NCBI GenBank assembly: GCA_032718475.1
Contig: JAUCBJ010008846.1
Span: forward strand, 60,882 to 124,881
Direction of reading: 5' to 3'
Source: Nemertoderma westbladi
Taxonomy: Eukaryota > Xenacoelomorpha > Nemertodermatida > Nemertodermatidae
DNA length: 64,000 nt
The notes under the pieces were generated by a model. It had not been told where the DNA came from and ran no database searches. It worked only from the letters and a program-made list of their open reading frames with translations. This document shows positions 13,860 through 26,546 of this stretch, in pieces (within the stretch, counting starts at the first letter, position 1; each line of letters opens with the position of its first letter). The translations under genes were made by a program, and so were the position numbers.

Positions 13860-16651
13860 CCTAGTGCTGTCCTTGCCCTGCTCACTCCCACCCTTCACTG
13901 TTCCTTCCTGGTGCTGTCCTTGCCCTGCTCACTCCCACCCTTCACTGTTCCCTCCTGGTGCTGTCCTTGCCATTTTCCCTCCTGGTGCTGTCCTTGCCCT
14001 GCTCACTCCCACCATTCACTGTTCCACCCTGGTGCTGTCCTTGCCCTGCTCACTCCCATCCTTCACTGTTCCTTCCCTGTGCTGTCCTTGCCCTGCTAAC
14101 TCCCATCCTTCACTGTTCCGTCCCGGTGCTGTCCTTGCCCTGCTCGCTCCCACCCTTCACTGTTCCTTCCTGGTGCTGTCCTTGCCCTGCTCACTCCCAC
14201 CCTTCACTGTTCCTTCCTGGTGCTGTCCTTGCCATGCTTACTCCCACCCTTCACTGTTCCTTCCTGGTGCGGTCCTTGCCCTGCTCACTCCCATTCTTCA
14301 CTGTTCCGTCCCGGTGCTGTCCTTGCCCTGCTCGCTCCCACCCTTCACTGTTCCTTCCTAGTGCTGTCCTTGCCCTGCTCACTCCCACCCTTCACTGTTC
14401 CTTCCTGTTGATGTCCTTGCACTGCTCACTCCCACCCTTCACTGTTCCACCCTGGTGATGTCCTTGCCCTGCTCGCTCCCATCCTTCACTGTTCCACCCT
14501 GGAGCTGTCCTTGCCCTGCTCACTCCCATCCTTCACTGTTCCTTCCCTGTGCTGTCCTTGCCCTGCTCACTCCCACCCTTCACTGTTCCACCCTGGTGCT
14601 GTCCTTGCCCTGCTCACTCTCACCCTTCACTGTTCCTTCCTGGTGCTGTCCTTGCACTGCTCACTCCCACCCTTCACTGTTCCTTCCTAGTGCTGTCCTT
14701 GCACTGCTCACTCCCACCCTTCACTGTTCCTTCCTAGTGCTGTCCTTGCCCTGCTCACTCCCACCCTTCACTGTTCCTTCCCTGTGCTGTCCTTGCCCTG
14801 CTAACTCCCACCCTTCACTGTTCCTTCCTAGTGCTGTCCTTGCCCTGCTCACTCCCACCCTTCACTGTTCCTTCCTGGTGCTGTCCTTGCCCTGCTCACT
14901 CCCACCCTTCACTGTTCCCTCCTGGTGCTGTCCTTGCCATTTTCCCTCCTGGTGCTGTCCTTGCCCTGCTCACTCCCACCCTTCACTGTTCCTTCCTGGT
15001 GCTGTCCTTGCACTGCTCACTCCCACCCTTCACTGTTCCTTCGTAGTGCTGTCCTTGCCCTGCTCACTCCCACCCTTCACTGTTCCTTCCTGGTGCTGTC
15101 CTTGCCCTGCTCACTCCCACCCTTCACTGTTCCTTCCTAGTGCTGTCCTTGCCCTGCTCACTCCCACCCTTCACTGTTCCTTCCTGGTGCTGTCCTTGCC
15201 CTGCTCACTCCCACCCTTCACTGTTCCCTCCTGGTGCTGTCCTTGCCATTTTCCCTCCTGGTGCTGTCCTTGCCCTGCTCACTCCCACCATTCACTGTTC
15301 CACCCTGGTGCTGTCCTTGCCCTGCTCACTCCCATCCTTCACTGTTCCTTCCCTGTGCTGTCCTTGCCCTGCTAACTCCCATCCTTCACTGTTCCGTCCC
15401 GGTGCTGTCCTTGCCCTGCTCGCTCCCACCCTTCACTGTTCCTTCCTGGTGCTGTCCTTGCCCTGCTCACTCCCACCCTTCACTGTTCCTTCCTGGTGCT
15501 GTCCTTGCCCTGCTTACTCCCACCCTTCACTGTTCCTTCCTGGTGCGGTCCTTGCCCTGCTCACTCCCATTCTTCACTGTTCCGTCCCGGTGCTGTCCTT
15601 GCCCTGCTCGCTCCCACCCTTCACTGTTCCTTCCTAGTGCTGTCCTTGCCCTGCTCACTCCCACCCTTCACTGTTCCTTCCTGGTGATGTCCTTGCACTG
15701 CTCACTCCCACCCTTCACTGTTCCACCCTGGTGATGTCCTTGCCCTGCTCGCTCCCATCCTTCACTGTTCCACCCTGGTGCTGTCCTTGCCCTGCTCACT
15801 CCCATCCTTCACTGTTCCTTCCCTGTGCTGTCCTTGCCCTGCTCACTCCCACCCTTCACTGTTCCACCCTGGTGCTGTCCTTGCCCTGCTCACTCTCACC
15901 CTTCACTGTTCCTTCCTGGTGCTGTCCTTGCACTGCTCACTCCCACCCTTCACTGTTCCTTCCTAGTGCTGTCCTTGCACTGCTCACTCCCACCCTTCAC
16001 TGTTCCTTCCTAGTGCTGTCCTTGCCCTGCTCACTCCCACCCTTCACTGTTCCTTCCCTGTGCTGTCCTTGCCCTGCTCACTCCCATCCTTCACTGTTCC
16101 ACCCTGGTGCTGTCCTTGCCCTGCTAACTCCCACCCTTCACTGTTCCTTCCTAGTGCTGTCCTTGCCCTGCTCACTCCCACCCTTCACTGTTCCTTCCTG
16201 GTGCTGTCCTTGCCCTGCTCACTCCCACCCTTCACTGTTCCCTCCTGGTGCTGTCCTTGCCATTTTCCCTCCTGGTGCTGTCTTTGCCCTGCTCACTCCC
16301 ACCATTCACTGTTCCACCCTGGTGCTGTCCTTGCCCTGCTCACTCCCATCCTTCACTGTTCCTTCCCTGTGCTGTCCTTGCCCTGCTAACTCCCATCCTT
16401 CACTGTTCCGTCCCGGTGCTGTCCTTGCCCTGCTCGCTCCCACCCTTCACTGTTCCTTCCTGGTGCTGTCCTTGCCCTGCTCACTCCCACCCTTCACTGT
16501 TCCTTCCTGGTGCTGTCCTTGCCCTGCTTACTCCCACCCTTCACTGTTCCTTCCTGGTGCGGTCCTTGCCCTGCTCACTCCCATTCTTCACTGTTCCGTC
16601 CCGGTGCTGTCCTTGCCCTGCTCGCTCCCACCCTTCACTGTTCCTTCCTAG
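13860..16651 (+). repeat. 1276 bp period tandem duplication in the 47 bp array
   Basis: The order of variants from about 13860 recurs from about 15136, at an offset of exactly 26 full units plus two 27 bp units (1276 bp). Part of it recurs a third time at an offset of 1014 bp (21 full units plus one short unit). Copies differ by single substitutions, for example CCATGCTTA at 14233 against CCCTGCTTA one period later, so they are recent but not identical. Confidence 0.7.
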
Positions 16652-16869
16652 TGCTGTCCTTGCCCTGCTCACTCCCACCCTTCACTGTTCCTTCCTGGTG
16701 CTGTCCTTGCCCTGCTCACTCCCACCCTTCACTGTTCCTTCCTGGTGCTGTCCTTGCCCTGCTTACTCCCACCCTTCACTGTTCCTTCCTGGTGCTGTCC
16801 TTGCCCTGCTCGCTCCCACCCTTCACTGTTCCTTCCTAGTGCTGTCCTTGCCCTGCTCACTCCCACCCT

Positions 16870-19800
16870 TCACTGTTCCTTCCTGGTGCTGTCCTTGCAC
16901 TGCTCACTCCCACCCTTCACTGTTCTACCCTGGTGATGTCCTTGCCCTGCTCGCTCCCAATCCTTCACTGTTCCGTCCCGGTGCTGTCCTTGCCCTGCAC
17001 GCTCCCACCCTTCACTGTTCCACTCTGGTGCTGTCCTTGCCCTGCTCACTCCCATCCTTCACTGTTCCTTCCCTGTGCTGTCCTTGCCCTGCTCACTCCC
17101 ACCCTTCACTGTTCCACCCTGGTCCTGTCCTTGCCCTGCTCACTCCCACCCGTCACTGTTCCTTCCTGGTGCTGTCCTTGCCCTGCTCACTCCCGCCCTT
17201 CACTGTTCCCTCCTGGTGCTGTCCTTGCCCTTTTCCCTCTTGGTACTGTGCTTGCCCTGCTCACTCCCATCCTTCACTGTTCCCTCCTGGTGCTGTCCTT
17301 GCCCTGCTCACTCCCATCCTTCACTGTTCGGTCCTGGTGCTGTCCTTGCCCTGCTCACTCCCACCCTTCACTGTTCCTTCCTAGTGCTGTCCTTGCCCTG
17401 CTCACTCCCACCCTTCACTGTTCCTTCCTGGTGCTGTCCTTGCCCTGCTCACTCCCACCCTTCACTGTTCCCTCCTGGTGCTGTCCTTGCCATTTTCCCT
17501 CCTGGTGCTGTCCTTGCCCTGCTCACTCCCACCATTCACTGTTCCACCCTGGTGCTGTCCTTGCCCTGCTCACTCCCATCCTTCACTGTTCCTTCCCTGT
17601 GCTGTCCTTGCCCTGCTAACTCCCATCCTTCACTGTTCCGTCCCGGTGCTGTCCTTGCCCTGCTCACTCCCACCCTTCACTGTTCCTTCCTGGTGCTGTC
17701 CTTGCCCTGCTTACTCCCACCCTTCACTGTTCCTTCCTGGTGCGGTCCTTGCCCTGCTCACTCCCATTCTTCACTGTTCCGTCCCGGTGCTGTCCTTGCC
17801 CTGCTCGCTCCCACCCTTCACTGTTCCTTCCTAGTGCTGTCCTTGCCCTGCTCACTCCCACCCTTCACTGTTCCTTCCTGGTGCTGTCCTTGCCCTGCTC
17901 ACTCCCACCCTTCACTGTTCCTTCCTGGTGCTGTCCTTGCCCTGCTTACTCCCACCCTTCACAGTTCCTTCCTGGTGCTGTCCTTGCCCTGCTCACTCCC
18001 ACCATTCACTGTTCCTTCCTGGTGCTGTCCTTGCCCTGCTCGCTCCCATCCGTCACTGTTCCTTCCCTGTGCTGTCCCTGCCCTGCTCACTCCCACCCTT
18101 CACTGTTCCACCCTGGTCCTGTCCTTGCCCTGCTCACTCCCACCCGTCACTGTTCCTTCCTGGTGCTGTCCTTGCCCTGCTCACTCCCGCCCTTCACTGT
18201 TCCCTCCTGGTGCTGTCCTTGCCCTTTTCCCTCTTGGTGCTGTGCTTGCCCTGCTCACTCCCATCCTTCACTGTTCCCTCCTGGTGCTGTCCTTGCCCTT
18301 TTCCCTCTTGGTGCTGTGCTTGCCCTGCTCACTCCCATCCTTCACTGTTCGGTCCTGGTGCTGTCCTTGCCCTGCTCACTCCCACCCTTCACTGTTCCAC
18401 CCTGGTGCTGTCCTTGCCCTGCTCACTCCCACCCTTCACTGTCCCCTCCTGGTGCTGTCCTTGCCCTTTTCCCTCCTGGTGCTGTCCTTGCCCTGCTCAC
18501 TCCCACCATTCACTGTTGCATCCTGGTGCTGTCCTTGCCCTGCTAACTCCCATCCTTCACTGTTCTGTCCCGGTGCTGTCCTTGCCCTGCTCGCTCCCAC
18601 CCTTCACTGTTCCTTCCTGGTGCTGTCCTTGCCCTGCTCACTCCCACCCTTCACTGTTCCTTCCTGGTGCTGTCCTTGCCCTGCTTACTCCCACCCTTCA
18701 CTGTTCCTTCCTGGTGCGGTCCTTGCCCTGCTCACTCCCATTCTTCACTGTTCCGTCCCGGTGCTGTCCTTGCCCTGCTCACTCCCACCCTTCACTGTTC
18801 CACCCTGGTGCTGTCCTTGCCCTGCTCACTCTCACCCTTCACTGTTCCTTCCTGGTGCTGTCCTTGCCCTGCTCACTCCCACCCTTCACTGTTCCCTCCT
18901 GGTGCTGTCCTTGCCCTTTTCCCTCCTGGTGCTGTCCTTGCCCTGCTCACTCCCATCCTTCACTGTTCCTTCCCTGTGCTGTCCTTGCCCTGCTCACTCC
19001 CACCCTTTACTGTTCCTTCCTAGTGCTGTCCTTGCCCTGCTCACTCCCACCCTTCACTGTTCCTTCCTGGTGCTGTCCTTGCACTGCTCACTCCCACCCT
19101 TCACTGTTCCCTCCTGGTGCTGTCCTTGCCCTTTTCCCTCCTGGTGCTGTCCTTCCCCTGCTCACTCCCACAATTTACTGTTCCGTCCCGGTGCTGTCCT
19201 TGCCCTGCTCGCTCCCACCCTTCACTGTTCCTTCCTGGTGCGGTCCTTGCCCTGCTCACTCCCATTCTTCACTGTTCCGTCCTGGTGCTGTCCTTGCCCT
19301 GCTCGCTCCCACCCTTCACTGTTCCTTCCTAGTGCTGTCCTTGCCCTGCTCACTCCCACCCTTCACTGTTCCTTCCTGGTGCTGTCCTTGCACTGCTCAC
19401 TCCCACCCTTCACTGTTCCACCCTGGTGATGTCCTTGCCCTGCTCGCTCCCATCCTTCACTGTTCCACCCTGGTGCTGTCCTTGCCCTGCTCACTCCCAT
19501 CCTTCACTGTTCCTTCCCTGTGCTGTCCTTGCCCTGCTCACTCCCACCCTTCACTGTTCCACCCTGGTGCTGTCCTTGCCCTGCTCACTCTCACCCTTCA
19601 CTGTTCCTTCCTGGTGCTGTCCTTGCCCTGCTCACTCCCACCCTTCACTGTTCCCTCCTGGTGCTGTCCTTGCCCTTTTCCCTCCTGGTGCTGTCCTTGC
19701 CCTGCTCACTCCCATCCTTCACTGTTCCTTCCCTGTGCTGTCCTTGCCCTGCTCACTCCCACCCTTTACTGTTCCTTCCTAGTGCTGTTCTTGCCCTGCT

Positions 19801-22800
19801 CACTCCCACCCTTCACTGTTCCTTCCTGGTGCTGTCCTTGCACTGCTCACTCCCACCCTTCACTGTTCCCTCCTGGTGCTGTCCTTGCCCTTTTCCCTCC
19901 TGGTGCTGTCCTTCCCCTGCTCACTCCCACAATTTACTGTTCCGTCCCGGTGCTGTCCTTGCCCTGCTCGCTCCCACCCTTCACTGTTCCTTCCTGGTGC
20001 TGTCCTTGCCCTGCTCACTCCCACCCTTCACTGTTCCGTCCTGGTGCTGTCCTTGCCCTACTCACTCCCACCCTTCACTGTTCCTTCCTGGTGCTGTCCT
20101 TGCCCTGCTTACTCCCACCCTTCACTGTTCCTTTCTGGTGCGGTCCTTGCCCTGCTCACTCCCATCCTTCACTGTTCTGTCCCGGTGCTGTCCTTGCCCT
20201 GCTCGCTCCCACCCTTCACTGTTCCTTCCTAGTGCTGTCCTTGCCCTGCTCACTCCCACCCTTCACTGTTCCTTCCTAGTGCTGTCCTTGCCCTGCTTAC
20301 TCCCACCCTTCACTGTTCCTTCCTGGTGCTGTCCTTGCCCTGCTCACTCCCACCATTCACTGTTCCTTCCTGGTGCTGTCCTTGCCCTGCTCGCTCCCAC
20401 CCTTCACTATTCCTTCCTAGTGCTGTCCTTGCCCAGCTCACTCCCACCCTTCACTGTTCCTTCCTGGTGCTGTCCTTGCCCTGTTCACTCCCACCCTTCA
20501 CTGTTCCTTTATGGTGCTGTCCTTGCACTGCTCACTCCCACCCTTCACTGTTCTACCCTGGTGATGTCCTTGCCCTGCTCGCTCCCAATCCTTCACTGTT
20601 CCGTCCCGGTGCTGTCCTTGCCCTGCACGCTCCCACCCTTCACTGTTCCACTCTGGTGCTGTCCTTGCCCTGCTCACTCCCATCCTTCACTGTTCCTTCC
20701 CTGTGCTGTCCTTGCCCTGCTCACTCCCACCCTTCACTGTTCCACCCTGGTCCTGTCCTTGCCCTGCTCACTCCCACCCGTCACTGTTCCTTCCTGGTGC
20801 TGTCCTTGCCCTGCTCACTTCCGCCCTTCACTGTTCCCTCCTGGTGCTGTCCTTGCCCTTTTCCCTCTTGGTGCTGTGCTTGCCCTGCTCACTCCCATCC
20901 TTCACTGTTCCCTCCTGGTGCTGTCCTTGCCCTGCTCACTCCCATCCTTCACTGTTCGGTCCTGGTGCTGTCCTTGCCCTGCTCACTCCCACCCTTCACT
21001 GTTCCACCCTGGTGCTGTCCTTGCCCTGCTCACTCCCATCCTTCACTGTTCGGTCCTGGTGCTGTCCTTGCCCTGCTCACTCCCACCCTTCACTGTTCCA
21101 CCCTGGTGCTGTCCTTGCCCTGCTCACTCCCACCCTTCACTGTTCCCTCCTGGTGCTGTCCTTGCCCTTTTCCCTCCTGGTGCTGTCCTTGCCCTGCTCA
21201 CTCCCACCATTCACTGTTGCATCCTGGTGCTGTCCTTGCCCTGCTAACTCCCATCCTTCACTGTTCCGTCCCGGTGCTGTCCTTGCCCTGCTCGCTCCCA
21301 CCCTTCACTGTTCCTTCCTGGTGCTGTCCTTGCCCTGCTCACTCCCACCCTTCACTGTTCCTTCCTGGTGCTGTCCTTGCCCTGCTTACTCCCACCCTTC
21401 ACTGTTCCTTCCTGGTGCGGTCCTTGCCCTGCTCACTCCCATTCTTCACTGTTCCGTCCCGGTGCTGTCCTTGCCCTGCTCGCTCCCATCCTTCACTGTT
21501 CCTTCCTAGTGCTGTCCTTGCCCTGCTCACTCCCACCCTTCACTGTTCCTTCCTGGTGCTGTCCTTGCACTGCTCACTCCCACCCTTCACTGTTCCACCC
21601 TGGTGATGTCCTTGCCCTGCTCGCTCCCATCCTTCACTGTTCCACCCTGGTGCTGTCCTTGCCCTGCTCACTCCCATCCTTCACTGTTCCTTCCCTGTGC
21701 TGTCCTTGCCCTGCTCACTCCCACCCTTCACTGTTCCACCCTGGTGCTGTCCTTGCCCTGCTCACTCTCACCCTTCACTGTTCCTTCCTGGTGCTGTCCT
21801 TGCCCTGCTCACTCCCACCCTTCACTGTTCCCTCCTGGTGCTGTCCTTGCCCTTTTCCCTCCTGGTGCTGTCCTTGCCCTGCTCACTCCCATCCTTCACT
21901 GTTCCTTCCCTGTGCTGTCCTTGCCCTGCTCACTCCCACCCTTTACTGTTCCTTCCTAGTGCTGTCCTTGCCCTGCTCACTCCCACCCTTCACTGTTCCT
22001 TCCTGGTGCTGTCCTTGCACTGCTCACTCCCACCCTTCACTGTTCCCTCCTGGTGCTGTCCTTGCCCTTTTCCCTCCTGGTGCTGTCCTTCCCCTGCTCA
22101 CTCCCACCATTTACTGTTCCGTCCCGGTGCTGTCCTTGCCCGGCTCGCTCCCACCCTTCACTGTTCCTTCCTGGTGCTGTCCTTGCCCTGCTTACTCCCA
22201 CCCTTCACTGTTCCCTCCTGGTGCTGTCCTTGCCCTGCTTACTCCCACCCTTTACTGTTCCTTTCTGGTGCGGTCCTTGCCCTGCTCACTCCCATCCTTC
22301 ACTGTTCTGTCCCGGTGCTGTCCTTGCCCTGCTCGCTCCCACCCTTCACTGTTCCTTCCTAGTGCTGTCTTTGCCCTGCTCACTCCCACCCTTCACTGTT
22401 CCTTCCTAGTGCGGTCCTTGCCCTGCTCACTCCCATCCTTCACTGTTCTGTCCCGGTGCTGTCCTTGCCCTGCTCGCTCCCACCCTTCACTGTTCCTTCC
22501 TAGTGCGGTCCTTGCCCTGCTCACTCCCATCCTTCACTGTTCTGTCCCGGTGCTGTCCTTGCCCTGCTCGCTCCCACCCTTCACTGTTCCTTCCTAGTGC
22601 TGTCTTTGCCCTGCTCACTCCCACCCTTCACTGTTCCTTCCTGGTGCTGTCCTTGCACTGCTCACTCCCACCCTTCACTGTTCCACCCTGGTGATGTCAT
22701 TGCCCTGCTCACTCCCATCCTTCACTGTTCCGTCCCGGTGCTGTCCTTGCCCTGCTCGCTCCCACCCTTCACTGTTCCTTCCTCGTGCTGTCCTTGCCCT

Positions 22801-24400
22801 GCTCACTCCCACCCTTCACTGTTCCTTCCTGGTGCTGACCTTGCACTGCTCACTCCCACCCTTCACTGTTCCCTCCTGGTGCTGTCCTTGCCCTTTTCCC
22901 TCCCGGTGCTGTCCTTGCCCTGCTCGCTCCCACCCTTCACTGTTCCTTCCTCGTGCTGTCCTTGCCCTGCTCACTCCCACCCTACACTGTTCCACCCTGG
23001 TGGTGTCCTTGCCCTGCTCACTCCCATCCTTCACTGTTCCGTCCCGGTGCTGTCCTTGCCCTGCTCGCTCCCCCCCTTCACTGTTCCTTCCTGGTGCTGT
23101 CCTTGCCCTGCTCACTCCCACCCTTCACTGTTCCTTCCTGGTGCTGTCCTTGCACTGCTCACTCCCACCCTTCACTGTTCTACCCTGGTGATGTCCTTGC
23201 CCTGCTCGCTCCCATCCTTCACTGTTCCGTCCCGGTGCTGTCCTTGCCCTACACGCTCCCACCCTTCACTGTTCCACTCTGGTGCTGTCCTTGCCCTGCT
23301 CACTCCCATCCTTCACTGTTCCTTCCCTGTGCTGTCCTTGCCCTGCTCACTCCCACCCTTCACTGTTCCATCCTGGTCCTGTCCTTGCCCTGCTCACTCC
23401 CACCCGTCACTGTTCCTTCCTGGTGCTGTCCTTGCCCTGCTCACTCCCGCCCTTCACTGTTCCTTCCTGGTGCTGTCCTTGCCCTGCTCACTCCCACCCT
23501 TCACTGTTCCTTCCTGGTGCTGTCCTTGCCCTGCTTACTCCCACCCTTCACTGTTCCTTCCTGGTGCGGTCCTTGCCCTGCTCACTCCCATTCTTCTCTG
23601 TTCCGTCCCGGTGCTGTCCTTGCCCTGCTCGCTCCCATCCTTCACTGTTCCTTCCTGGTGCGGTCCTTGCCCTGCTCACTCCCACCCTTCACTGTTCCGT
23701 CCCGGTGCTGTCCTTGCCCTGCTCGCTCCCACCCTTCACTGTTCCTTCCTGGTGCTGTCCTTGCCCTGCTCACTCCCACCCTTCACTGTTCCTTCCTGGT
23801 GCTGTCCTTGCCCTGCTTACTCCCACCCTTCACTGTTCCTTCCTGGTGCGGTCCTTGCCCTGCTCACTCCCATTCTTCACTGTTCCGTCCCGGTGCTGTC
23901 CTTGCCCTGCTCGCTCCCATCCTTCACTGTTCCTTCCTAGTGCTGTCCTTGCCCTGCTCACTCCCACCCTTCACTGTTCCTTCCTGATGCTGTCCTTGCA
24001 CTGCTCACTCTCACCCTTCACTGTTCCACCCTGGTGATGTCCTTGCCCTGCTCGCTCCCATCCTTCACTGTTCCACCCTGGTGCTGTCCTTGCCCTGCTC
24101 ACTCCCATCCTTCACTGTTCCTTCCCTGTGCTGTCCTTGCCCTGCTCACTCCCACCCTTCACTGTTCCACCCTGGTGCTGTCCTTGCCCTGCTCACTCTC
24201 ACCCTTCACTGTTCCTTCCTGGTGCTGTCCTTGCCCTGCTCACTCCCACCTTTCACTGTTCCCTCCTGGTGCTGTCCTTGCCCTTTTCCCTCCTGGTGCT
24301 GTCCTTGCCCTGCTCACTCCCATCCTTCACTGTTCCTTCCCTGTGCTGTCCTTGCCCTGCTCACTCCCACCCTTTACTGTTCCTTCCTAGTGCTGTCCTT
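16870..24400 (+). repeat. Further higher-order copies in the 47 bp array (offsets 3628, 2177 and 2431 bp)
   Basis: A block containing the one-base-longer CTCCCAATCCTTC and TTCCACTCTGG variants near 16940-17060 recurs near 20570-20690 (offset 3628). A block starting with GGTGATGTCCTTGCC at 19426 recurs at 21603 and 24034 (offsets 2177 and 2431). These offsets decompose into whole 47 and 27 bp units plus or minus one base. The right half of the array is therefore built from copies of a few multi-unit blocks. Confidence 0.65.
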
Positions 24401-26520
24401 GCCCTGCTCACTCCCACCCTTCACTGTTCCTTCCTGGTGCTGTCCTTGCACTGCTCACTCCCACCCTTCACTGTTCCCTCCTGGTGCTGTCCTTGCCCTT
24501 TTCCCTCCTGGTGCTGTCCTTCCCCTGCTCACTCCCACCATTTACTGTTCCGTCCCGGTGCTGTCCTTGCCCTGCTCGCTCCCACCCTTCACTGTTCCTT
24601 CCTGGTGCTGTCCTTGCCCTGCTCACTCCCACCCTTCACTGTTCCTTCCTGGTGCTGTCCTTGCCCTGCTTACTCCCACCCTTCACTGTTCCTTTCTGGT
24701 GCGGTCCTTGCCCTGCTCACTCCCATCCTTCACTGTTCTGTCCCGGTGCTGTCCTTACCCTGCTCGCTCCCACCCTTCACTGTTCCTTCCTAGTGCTGTC
24801 CTTGCCCTGCTCACTCCCACCCTTCACTGTTCCTTCCTGGTGCTGTCCTTGCACTGCTCACTCCCACCCTTCACTGTTCCACCCTGGTGATGTCATTGCC
24901 CTGCTCACTCCCATCCTTCACTGTTCCGTCCCGGTGCTGTCCTTGCCCTGCTCGCTCCCACCCTTCACTGTTCCTTCCTCGTGCTGTCCTTGCCCTGCTC
25001 ACTCCCACCCGTCACTGTTCCTTCCTGGTGCTGACCTTGCACTGCTCACTCCCACCCTTCACTGTTCCCTCCTGGTGCTGTCCTTGCCCTTTTCCCTCCT
25101 GGTGCTGTCCTTGCCCTGCTCACTCCCACCCTTCACTGTTCCACCCTGGTGGTGTCCTTGCCCTGCTCACTCCCATCCTTCACTGTTCCGTCCCGGTGCT
25201 GTCCTTGCCCTGCTCGCTCCCACCCTTCACTGTTCCTTCCTGGTGCTGTCCTTGCCCTGCTCACTCCCACCCTTCACTGTTCCTTCCTGGTGCTGTCCTT
25301 GCACTGCTCACTCCCACCCTTCACTGTTCTACCCTGGTGATGTCCTTGCCCTGCTCGCTCCCATCCTTCACTGTTCCGTCCCGGTGCTGTCCTTGCCCTA
25401 CACGCTCCCACCCTTCACTGTTCCACTCTGGTGCTGTCCTTGCCCTGCTCACTCCCATCCTTCACTGTTCCTTCCCTGTGCTGTCCTTGCCCTGCTCACT
25501 CCCACCCTTCACTGTTCCACCCTGGTCCTGTCCTTGCCCTGCTCACTCCCACCCGTCACTGTTCCTTCCTGGTGCTGTCCTTGCCCTGCTCACTCCCGCC
25601 CTTCACTGTTCCCTCCTGGTGCTGTCCTTGCCCTGCTCACTCCCATCCTTTACTGTTCCTTCCTAGTGCTGTCCTTGCCCTTTTCCCTCTTGGTGCTGTG
25701 CTTGCCCTGCTCACTCCCATCCTTCACTGTTCCTTCCCTGTGCTGTCCTTGCCCTGCTCACTCCCACCCTCCACTGTTCCACCCTGGTGCTGTCCTTGCC
25801 CTGCTCACTCCCACCCTTCACTGTTCCCTCCTGGTGCTGTCCTTGCCCTTTTCCCTCCTGGTGCTGTCCTTGCCCTGCTCACTCCCACCATTCACTGTTG
25901 CACCCTGGTGCTGTCCTTGCACTGCTCACTCCCATCCTTCACTGTTCCTTCCCTGTGTTGTCCTTGCCCTGCTCACTCCCACCCTTCACTGTTCCACCCT
26001 GGTGCTGTCCTTGCCCTGCTCACCCCCACCCTTCACTGTTCCTTCCTGGTGCTGTCCTTGCCCTGCTCACTCCCACCATTCACTGTTCCTTCCTGGTGCT
26101 GTCCTTGCCCTGCTCACTCCCACCCTTCACTGTTCCTTCCTGATGCTGTCTTTGCCCTGCTCACTCCCACCCTTCACTGTTCCACCCTGGTGCTGTCCTT
26201 GCCCTGCTCACTCCCACCCTTCACTGTTCCTTCCTGGTGCTGTCCTTGCCCTGCTCACTCCCACCCTTCAATGTTCCTTCCTGGTGCTGTCCTTGCCCTG
26301 CTTACTCCCACCCTTAACTGTTCCACCCTGGTGCTGTCCTTGCCCTGCTCACTCCCATCCTTGTCTGTCCTGTCCTTGTGATGTCTTTCGCACCAGAACT
26401 ATTGCTGGATGGTGCCTCCAACTTATTCGATTACGCCGTACGAAACAGTAATTCCCGTGCTAATGCCTCACATTATTGTACATTATTTACCAACTTACTT
26501 TCTTAAATTCACACTAGGCC

Positions 26521-26546
26521 AACTTAACATTTGTTTGTTTTCACAG
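26521..26546 (+). promoter_or_regulatory. Probable 3' splice acceptor
   Basis: A pyrimidine-rich tract TTTGTTTGTTTTCACAG ends at 26546. It lies just downstream of AACTTAAC, a plausible branch-point context. The AG is followed in phase 0 by the reading frame of the terminal exon. The open frame continues upstream of the AG only as low-complexity intron-like sequence, which supports a real exon boundary here. Confidence 0.65.

Larger units (their letters stand above)
1..26378. repeat. 47 bp minisatellite array, about 26.4 kb
   Basis: Head-to-tail array of a 47 bp unit containing TTCACTGTTCCTTCCTGG followed by TGCTGTCCTTG. I estimate about 540 full units plus about 35 shortened 27 bp units. The plus strand is roughly three quarters pyrimidine, so the minus strand is purine-rich. 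Common unit variants are CTCACTCCC, CTCGCTCCC, CTTACTCCC or CTAACTCCC at one end and TTCCTGG, CACCCTGG, GTCCCGG, CCTCCTGG or TTCCCTG in the middle. The array is cut by the left window edge, so its true length is unknown. It decays at 26285-26378 into single-copy DNA. All three plus frames are long and open because the consensus has no stop and 47 is not a multiple of 3. I treat these frames as non-coding: there is no non-repeat domain, and the periodic peptide is the same in each frame. Confidence 0.97.

Noticed and set aside
26409-26546. Extension of the receptor-like frame upstream to an ATG at 26409
   Set aside because: The upstream part has intron features (pyrimidine tract and AG) and no similarity. 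The exon is better started at the splice acceptor.
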